Shown in pieces: positions 1 through 3,576 of a stretch of 5,174 bases of DNA. Position 1 is the first letter of the stretch. Each line of letters opens with the position of its first letter. The position numbers and the translations under genes were made by a program. Origin of the DNA: an uncultured Oscillospiraceae bacterium (GTDB lineage: Bacteria; Bacillota; Clostridia; Oscillospirales; Acutalibacteraceae); the NCBI GenBank assembly GCA_900556765.1, contig USQH01000100.1:1-5174 (forward strand), written 5' to 3'. The notes beneath the pieces are model-generated. The model saw nothing but the letters and a program-made list of their open reading frames with translations. It did not search any database and was not told where the DNA came from.

Positions 1-1
1 T

Positions 2-1072
2 TCTTGGGTACAAAACAACTTAGAGTGTTTAAAAATGCTAATGGCTCAATCTGATTACCGTAATATTGCTATTATTATTAATCGTCTAGAAAAAAGTTTT
101 GCTGAAATGAATGCGAATGATTTAATATTATTAGCTGAATGCTTTTACAACTGCGGTAAATATGAAAAAGCTAGAAATATTTTAAATTATTCTTTTAGCA
201 AGTTATCCAATGATGAAGAATATTTTAAGTATTATTATTTATCTGGTAAAATATATAATATTATATTAGACAAAAATAATGCGGAGAAAGAGCTATTATT
301 AGCGAAAAAGTATATTCAGCCTGGAACAGATAAGGAAATTTTAGTAAAGCATATGCTTCAGCTTGTAATAGTAGAGGTGGTAGGAAGAAAACAGGAAGCC
401 AAAGAAATTTTTTGTTCGATTTCCGAACATATAGAAGAGTATAATGTGAACTCAAGAGCACTTGGGATATTATTAAAAAATTGCTCAAATTATTACAGTG
501 GCAAAGCTGCTTTAGCCTTACTCGATAAAGCATTATCAATAAGTGAAACCAATGATGACTTAGTAGAAACAGCCTATGTAAAAAATAACATGGGATATGA
601 ATTTTTTAAACTAAATAACTATGAAGAATGCAAAAAATTATATAGAGAATCACTGTATATCTTGAGTCAAACTAAAGTACATGAAAGCGCTTATCCATTA
701 AGTAATTTGGCGATTTGTTACATGATTGACAACAAATATAATGAAGCAATATCATTAATTAAACGTGCTTTTTACTGGAACCGTTCTAGTTATCTTGATA
801 TCGTACTTAATACTCATTTAATGTTATGCTATGAGCAGATAGGCAAAAAAGAGGAATCTTATATAATTGCGAATATGTTATTTGAAAAATTAGAAAGTAA
901 GGAGGTAAAAGATTCAGTAATTTTAAGAAAAGTATATTTAAATTTGGCAATCAATTTTGATAGATTGGGTTTTATCCAATCAGCGAAGAAATGTGCAAAA
1001 AAAGCTTACATTTTTAGCATCAATTCTTCTTCAGAATATCGCGCTGCAAAAATATATGTAAAATATTTTTAA
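2..1072 (+). CDS. TPR-repeat protein, 5'-truncated by window edge; possible peptide-responsive or STAND-type regulator
   Basis: The reading frame is open from position 2 and ends at TAA 1070-1072, giving about 356 visible residues. The first in-frame ATG (position 35) has no convincing Shine-Dalgarno, and codons before it are open (SWVQNNLECLK), so the true start probably lies left of the window. Numbered from that Met, the protein is a chain of helix-turn-helix TPR-like units at roughly 29-58 (LLAECFYNCGKYEKA), 63-96, 105-135, 174-210 (NNMGYEFFKLNNYEECKKLY), 217-250 (SNLAICYMIDNKYNEAISL), 254-288 and 296-330. No signal peptide, membrane segment or catalytic motif is visible. TPR arrays of this kind form the C-terminal part of RRNPP peptide receptors (Rgg/PlcR/NprR-like) and of STAND ATPase regulators. 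The missing N-terminus would distinguish these, so function is not assigned. Base composition (about 25-32% GC in sampled lines) is far below the core genes to the right, suggesting horizontal acquisition. Confidence 0.8.
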   Translation, partial: SWVQNNLECLKMLMAQSDYRNIAIIINRLEKSFAEMNANDLILLAECFYNCGKYEKARNILNYSFSKLSNDEEYFKYYYLSGKIYNIILDKNNAEKELLLAKKYIQPGTDKEILVKHMLQLVIVEVVGRKQEAKEIFCSISEHIEEYNVNSRALGILLKNCSNYYSGKAALALLDKALSISETNDDLVETAYVKNNMGYEFFKLNNYEECKKLYRESLYILSQTKVHESAYPLSNLAICYMIDNKYNEAISLIKRAFYWNRSSYLDIVLNTHLMLCYEQIGKKEESYIIANMLFEKLESKEVKDSVILRKVYLNLAINFDRLGFIQSAKKCAKKAYIFSINSSSEYRAAKIYVKYF

Positions 1073-1120
1073 ATATTTAAATAAAACTTGTGATTGTGCA
1101 AATTATGTAATATAAATGCA

Positions 1121-1154
1121 AAAAAGCTGCCCTGAATAAACAGGGCAGCTTTTT
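1121..1154. terminator. Bidirectional intrinsic terminator between convergent TPR gene and peptide gene
   Basis: AAAAAGCTGCCCTG (1121-1134) and CAGGGCAGCTTTTT (1141-1154) are perfect 14-bp inverted arms around the 6-nt loop AATAAA. On the plus strand the stem ends in TTTTT, with a further run of seven T at 1158-1164. On the minus strand it also ends in TTTTT. It lies 48 nt past the TPR stop and 24 nt past the peptide-gene stop, so it fits both convergent transcripts. Confidence 0.92.
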
Positions 1155-1178
1155 ATGTTTTTTTACCGATACCTAAAA

Positions 1179-1247
1179 TTAGAGCGGCATAGGAATGTAA
1201 GATATAATCATTTCGATTATCTTACGGATAAGCTCACAAATATTCAT
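1179..1247 (-). CDS. Unannotated 22-residue hydrophobic/amphipathic peptide, candidate signalling peptide
   Basis: ATG at 1247-1245, stop TAA at 1181-1179. The peptide begins MNICELIRKII and ends EMIISYIPMPL. Hydrophobic residues dominate; the charged residues E5, R8, K9 and E12 fall on one helical face, so residues 3-18 could form an amphipathic helix, followed by a proline-containing tail. Net charge is near zero and there is no cleavable signal sequence of usual length. Reality is supported by context rather than length: an AGGAGG Shine-Dalgarno lies 9 nt upstream, a TTGAAA-17-TATTAT promoter further upstream, and a terminator just downstream, giving a predicted transcript of about 175 nt. 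It faces the TPR-protein gene. Short hydrophobic peptides beside TPR regulators are known as RRNPP pheromone precursors (for example SHP with Rgg). A type I toxin-like peptide or a non-signalling membrane peptide are alternatives. No family is recognised. Confidence 0.6.
   Translation of the reverse strand: MNICELIRKIIEMIISYIPMPL
1199..1223. repeat. Imperfect inverted repeat inside the peptide gene
   Basis: On the minus strand AAGATAATC (1223-1215) pairs with GATTATATCTT (1209-1199), giving 9 pairs with a 2-nt bulge and a 5-nt loop. It covers the middle of the 22-codon ORF. It is AT-rich and weak, but could contribute to folding of the small transcript. Confidence 0.35.
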
Positions 1248-1254
1248 TTTGTTT

Positions 1255-1262
1255 ACCCTCCT
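1255..1262 (-). promoter_or_regulatory. Shine-Dalgarno of the 22-codon peptide gene
   Basis: Minus-strand AGGAGGGT at 1262-1255, with 9 nt between AGGAGG and the ATG at 1247. It is among the strongest ribosome binding sites in the window, comparable with that of pnp. It is the main argument that the tiny ORF is translated. Confidence 0.8.
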
Positions 1263-1274
1263 GATAATTTTATT

Positions 1275-1293
1275 GGAATGGCTTTTTCATTCC
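1275..1293 (-). promoter_or_regulatory. 5'-end hairpin of the peptide-gene transcript
   Basis: GGAATG (1293-1288) and CATTCC (1280-1275) form a perfect 6-bp stem with loop AAAAAGC on the minus strand. The predicted transcription start is about 1294, so the stem would sit at the very 5' end of the mRNA. Such a position is typical of mRNA-stabilising hairpins; that role is inferred. Confidence 0.45.
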
Positions 1294-1300
1294 TGCTTTA

Positions 1301-1329
1301 ATAATACAAAAAAATACCATTCATTTCAA
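1301..1329 (-). promoter_or_regulatory. Sigma-A-type promoter for the peptide gene
   Basis: Minus-strand -35 TTGAAA (1329-1324), 17-bp spacer, -10 TATTAT (1306-1301). Each box differs from consensus at one position. The predicted start near 1294 gives a leader of about 47 nt. Spurious -10 boxes are common in AT-rich DNA, but the exact 17-bp spacing and the good -35 make this credible. Confidence 0.65.
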
Positions 1330-1355
1330 TTAGCAAAGCGCACAAATTACCCTGC

Positions 1356-1387
1356 TTTGTTTTGTATGTATTTTAGTGTAAAACAAA
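1356..1387. repeat. Inverted repeat upstream of the peptide promoter, possible operator
   Basis: TTTGTTTT (1356-1363) and AAAACAAA (1380-1387) are perfect 8-bp arms separated by 16 bp. The near arm lies 26 bp upstream of the -35 box. This is a position where a dimeric activator could bind. The arms are low-complexity A/T, so chance is a real alternative. The rest of 1330-1452 shows no gene with a ribosome binding site. Confidence 0.3.
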
Positions 1388-1452
1388 ACATGTTGACTAA
1401 AAATGCGTCAGTTTTGCCCAAAAATATTACATTAACTAATATATTAAATATA

Positions 1453-2856
1453 TCAGAAAATCATTTTGCTTTCGATGTATGCCTTGAGGTCTTCGATCTT
1501 GATACGCTCCTGCTGCATTGTATCGCGGTCACGAACGGTCACGCAGCCATCTTCTTCACTGTCAAAATCATAGGTAATGCATATCGGTGTACCGATCTCA
1601 TCCTCGCGGCGATAACGCTTGCCGATAGAGCCGGTATCGTCAAAGTCGACCATGAAGTGCTTTGACAACTCGTCGTGAATAGCGGTTGCCTGCTCGCTCA
1701 GCTTTTTGGAAAGAGGAAGAACAGCCGCCTTGAACGGAGCGAGAGCCGGATGCAAACGCAAAACGACACGCGTATCGTTCTTTTCGGCATCAACGACTTC
1801 CTCATCGTATGCGTCGCACAGGAAAGCGAGAACAGAACGCTCAACGCCGAGCGACGGCTCTATAACGTACGGAATATAATGCTCGTTCTTTTCCTGATCG
1901 AAGTAGGTCAGATCCTTGCCGGAATGCTCGGCGTGCTGAGACAGGTCGTAATCGGTACGGTCGGCTACGCCCCACAGCTCGCCCCAGCCGAACGGGAACA
2001 TGAACTCGAAATCGGTCGTTGCCTTTGAATAAAAGCACAGCTCCTCCGGATCGTGGTCACGCAGACGCAGGTTTTCCTCCTTGAGTCCGAGCGACAGCAG
2101 CCACTCGCGGCAGAAATTGCGCCAGTACGCGAACCATTCCAGATCGGTACCGGGCTGGCAGAAGAACTCAAGCTCCATCTGCTCAAATTCGCGAACGCGG
2201 AATATAAAGTTGCCGGGGGTAATCTCGTTACGGAATGATTTTCCGATCTGACCGATACCGAACGGCAGCTTCTTGCGGCTTGCACGCTGAACATTGGTAA
2301 AGTTTACGAATATGCCCTGAGCCGTCTCGGGACGCAGATAAACGGTGTTTTTTGCGTCCTCGGTAACGCCCTGAAATGTCTTAAACATCAGATTAAACTG
2401 ACGGATATCTGTGAAATTATGCTTGCCGCAGGTGGGACACGGAATGTTGTTATTTTCGATAAAGTCCTTCATTTCCTGCTGTGAGAATGCGTCAATGGGC
2501 TTTTCGAGAGCAACGCCGTTTTCGGCCGTCCAGTCCTCGATAAGCTTGTCTGCGCGGAAACGCTCCTTGCACTCGCGGCAATCCATCAGAGGATCGGAGA
2601 AACCGCCGAGGTGACCGGAGGCGACCCAAGTCTGCGGATTCATAAGAATGGCGGCGTCAAGCCCTACATTGTATTTGTTCTCCTGTACGAACTTTTTCCA
2701 CCATGCGCGTTTTACGTTGTTCTTCAGCTCAGCGCCGAGAGGACCGTAATCCCATGTATTAGCCAAACCGCCGTATATTTCGGAGCCGGGGAAAATAAAA
2801 CCGCGTCCTTTGCACAGAGCGACGATTTTTTCCATGGTCTTTTCGCTGTTTTTCAT
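1453..2856 (-). CDS. glyQS: Glycyl-tRNA synthetase, single-chain alpha2 type
   Basis: A class II aminoacyl-tRNA synthetase that charges tRNA-Gly with glycine in the cytosol; 467 residues from the chosen start, normal for the alpha2 bacterial form. Visible elements in order: motif 1 region with PGSEIYGG...WDYGPLG (about 23-41); two cysteine pairs CREC (93-96) and CPTC (140-143), likely a zinc-binding insertion; RPETAQGIF (175-183); motif 2 FRNE (208-211) followed by FRVREFEQMELEF; motif 3 with GVER (337-340); then a C-terminal anticodon-binding domain from about 363 (LRLHPALAPFKAAVLP) to the end. The frame extends 9 codons upstream to a TTG at 2883. The ATG at 2856 is preferred because an AAAGGTG site lies upstream and the promoter places the mRNA start at about 2886. 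All catalytic motifs are intact. No strong terminator directly follows its stop, so its transcript may continue towards the hairpin at 1121-1154. Confidence 0.97.
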   Translation of the reverse strand: MKNSEKTMEKIVALCKGRGFIFPGSEIYGGLANTWDYGPLGAELKNNVKRAWWKKFVQENKYNVGLDAAILMNPQTWVASGHLGGFSDPLMDCRECKERFRADKLIEDWTAENGVALEKPIDAFSQQEMKDFIENNNIPCPTCGKHNFTDIRQFNLMFKTFQGVTEDAKNTVYLRPETAQGIFVNFTNVQRASRKKLPFGIGQIGKSFRNEITPGNFIFRVREFEQMELEFFCQPGTDLEWFAYWRNFCREWLLSLGLKEENLRLRDHDPEELCFYSKATTDFEFMFPFGWGELWGVADRTDYDLSQHAEHSGKDLTYFDQEKNEHYIPYVIEPSLGVERSVLAFLCDAYDEEVVDAEKNDTRVVLRLHPALAPFKAAVLPLSKKLSEQATAIHDELSKHFMVDFDDTGSIGKRYRREDEIGTPICITYDFDSEEDGCVTVRDRDTMQQERIKIEDLKAYIESKMIF

Positions 2857-2867
2857 AAAATCTTTCA

Positions 2868-2874
2868 CACCTTT
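2868..2874 (-). promoter_or_regulatory. Ribosome binding site deciding the glyQS start
   Basis: Minus-strand AAAGGTG at 2874-2868 lies 11 nt before the ATG at 2856. It falls inside the upstream in-frame extension, which argues against the TTG at 2883. No comparable site precedes that TTG or the later ATG at 2835. Confidence 0.6.
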
Positions 2875-2892
2875 GATTGTCAATTACTTACT

Positions 2893-2921
2893 ATAATAAA
2901 ATAACAGCAAAATAATGTCAA
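2893..2921 (-). promoter_or_regulatory. Sigma-A-type promoter of glyQS
   Basis: Minus-strand -35 TTGACA (2921-2916, perfect consensus), 17-bp spacer, -10 TATTAT (2898-2893). The predicted start is about 2886, giving a leader near 30 nt. That leaves no room for a T-box leader. Confidence 0.85.
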
Positions 2922-2976
2922 GTCACAAGTTGTATATACGAATATCCGAATTTTATACGGCACACAATAAAAATGC

Positions 2977-3005
2977 TTTACAAATTATCGGTGCTGTGAT
3001 ATAAT
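2977..3005 (+). promoter_or_regulatory. Extended -10 promoter of rpsO
   Basis: -35 TTTACA (2977-2982), 17-bp spacer, -10 TATAAT (3000-3005), preceded by the extended element TGA at 2997-2999. The predicted start is about 3012, giving a leader near 100 nt. It is divergent from the glyQS promoter, with 55 bp between the two -35 boxes. Confidence 0.85.
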
Positions 3006-3021
3006 ACCATTTGTTCGTAAT

Positions 3022-3079
3022 ACTGCGTTCGGGGCGTATGCCTTGTTTTATGAGGATTTGCCGTTACCCCGTACTCGGT
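3022..3079 (+). promoter_or_regulatory. Structured rpsO leader, candidate S15 autoregulatory element
   Basis: Positions 3022-3034 pair with 3067-3079: 11 of 13 positions pair (one G-U, two mismatches), closing on a CGGGG/CCCCG helix. Inside, CCTT (3041-3044) pairs with GAGG (3052-3055) around a 7-nt loop. The element occupies most of the untranslated leader and ends about 20 nt before the Shine-Dalgarno. S15 represses its own mRNA through leader structures in several bacteria, using different folds. I do not recognise this one as a known class, so the regulatory role is inferred. Confidence 0.4.
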
Positions 3080-3097
3080 TTTTCGATGAAAATTTTT

Positions 3098-3106
3098 AAA
3101 GAGGTG
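3098..3106 (+). promoter_or_regulatory. Ribosome binding site deciding the rpsO start
   Basis: AAAGAGGTG with 6 nt to the ATG at 3113. The rpsO frame is open upstream through the whole leader, so this site and the conserved S15 N-terminus fix the start. In-frame ATGs at 3038, 3050 and 3086 lack such a site. Confidence 0.85.
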
Positions 3107-3112
3107 AAATCA

Positions 3113-3376
3113 ATGCTTAAAGAGGAAAAGACCGCTATAATGCAGCAGTACGCTACTCACGAGGGTGACACCGGTTCGCCCGAGGTTCAGATCGCCGTAC
3201 TGACCAAGCGCATCAGCGACCTTACCGAGCATCTTAAGGTTCACAAGAATGACCACCATTCTCGTCGCGGCCTGCACAAGATGGTCGGCCATCGCCGCAA
3301 CCTGCTTGCTTATTTGCAGAAAAAGGATATCGAAAGATATCGTGCGATCATCGCACAGCTCGGTATTCGTAAGTAA
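3113..3376 (+). CDS. rpsO: 30S ribosomal protein S15
   Basis: An 87-residue primary 16S rRNA-binding protein of the small-subunit platform; the family is normally 88-89 residues. It matches S15 along its whole length: MLKEEKTAIMQQYA, TGSPEVQIAVLTKRI (20-34), LTEHLK (37-42), HKNDHHSRRGL (44-54, rRNA-contacting loop), RRNLLAYL (61-68) and C-terminal LGIRK. It is the first gene rightward from the divergent promoter region, with a strong terminator 10 nt after its stop and pnp 200 nt downstream, the common rpsO-pnp order. Nothing is truncated. S15 often feeds back on its own leader; the structure at 3022-3079 is the candidate site here. Confidence 0.98.
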   Translation: MLKEEKTAIMQQYATHEGDTGSPEVQIAVLTKRISDLTEHLKVHKNDHHSRRGLHKMVGHRRNLLAYLQKKDIERYRAIIAQLGIRK

Positions 3377-3386
3377 TGCCTGCACC

Positions 3387-3424
3387 GCAGACCGATTTAT
3401 TTTTGATAAATCGGTCTGCTTTTG
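3387..3424 (+). terminator. Intrinsic terminator after rpsO
   Basis: GCAGACCGATTTAT (3387-3400) and ATAAATCGGTCTGC (3406-3419) are perfect 14-bp arms with loop TTTTG, followed by TTTTGCTTT. It lies 10 nt after the rpsO stop. If pnp lacks its own promoter, some read-through must occur here, as with the attenuator between rpsO and pnp in other bacteria. Confidence 0.9.
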
Positions 3425-3455
3425 CTTTATGCTTATCTTATTTTTTATCAAAATG

Positions 3456-3537
3456 CGGGGCTGAATACGGTTTTTAGCAGTGAATTGTACGCCGTTTTTT
3501 CCGGAGTAATCGGCGCAGAATTTATTGCTAAACCCCG
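3456..3537 (+). promoter_or_regulatory. Long hairpin in the pnp leader, candidate RNase III/PNPase control site
   Basis: Positions 3473-3494 pair with 3511-3532: 22 stem positions with 18 Watson-Crick pairs, 2 G-U and 2 mismatches, around a 16-nt loop. The stem starts with perfect TTTAGCA/TGCTAAA and ends with CGCCG/CGGCG. An outer CGGGG (3456-3460) / CCCCG (3533-3537) helix can close it, with a bulge on the left side. It ends about 28 nt before the pnp Shine-Dalgarno. In E. coli, a pnp leader double strand is cut by RNase III and then used by PNPase for autoregulation. This stem has suitable length and position, but the same mechanism here is inferred. No convincing promoter is seen between 3425 and 3456. 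Confidence 0.55.
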
Positions 3538-3548
3538 TCAGACCCCGT
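3532..3548 (+). repeat. Tandem ACCCCGT words in the pnp leader
   Basis: ACCCCGT occurs at 3532-3538 and again at 3542-3548, 10 bp apart. Either copy could pair with CGGGG at 3456-3460, offering alternative folds. The same word appears in the rpsO leader at 3066-3072. Confidence 0.5.
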
Positions 3549-3576
3549 AAAAGCTAAAATTTATGGAGGTTTGAAA

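Larger units (their letters stand above)
1..1452. other. AT-rich block, probable acquired segment
   Basis: Sampled lines across this stretch are about 25-32% GC, against roughly 42-62% in the lines sampled from glyQS. Lines in pnp are also visibly GC-rich. The change occurs almost exactly at the glyQS stop codon. The block contains the TPR gene and the small minus-strand peptide unit. No integrase, insertion-sequence end or attachment-site repeat is seen inside the window. Horizontal origin is inferred from composition only. Confidence 0.5.

Noticed and set aside
1347..1391. Second tiny minus-strand ORF (14 codons, MFCFTLKYIQNKAG) upstream of the peptide gene
   Set aside because: No Shine-Dalgarno precedes its ATG, and it lies upstream of the best promoter for the peptide gene.
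1073..1452. CRISPR array, tRNA or mobile-element end in the gap right of the TPR gene
   Set aside because: No regularly spaced repeats, no tRNA-like cloverleaf and no terminal inverted repeats with target duplications were seen.
1436..1456. AT-only palindrome overlapping the glyQS stop codon as a terminator
   Set aside because: Arms are ATATAT/ATATAT with a 3-nt loop and no adjacent T-run. It is too weak to call an intrinsic terminator.
1249..1665. Plus-strand 138-codon frame crossing the glyQS 3' end
   Set aside because: It overlaps the conserved anticodon-binding region of glyQS on the other strand, has no ribosome binding site and crosses the composition boundary.
2857..2883. TTG start giving a 476-residue glycyl-tRNA synthetase
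   Set aside because: The predicted transcript begins about 3 nt before it, and the AAAGG site lies inside the extension. The ATG at 2856 fits better.
3011..3112. Upstream in-frame extension of rpsO (34 extra residues)
   Set aside because: It covers the structured leader, lacks a ribosome binding site and does not belong to the S15 family N-terminus.
3420..3451. Separate pnp promoter (TTGCTT at 3422 with TATCAA at 3446)
   Set aside because: Both boxes match consensus poorly and the spacer is 18 bp; not better than chance in this AT-rich stretch.
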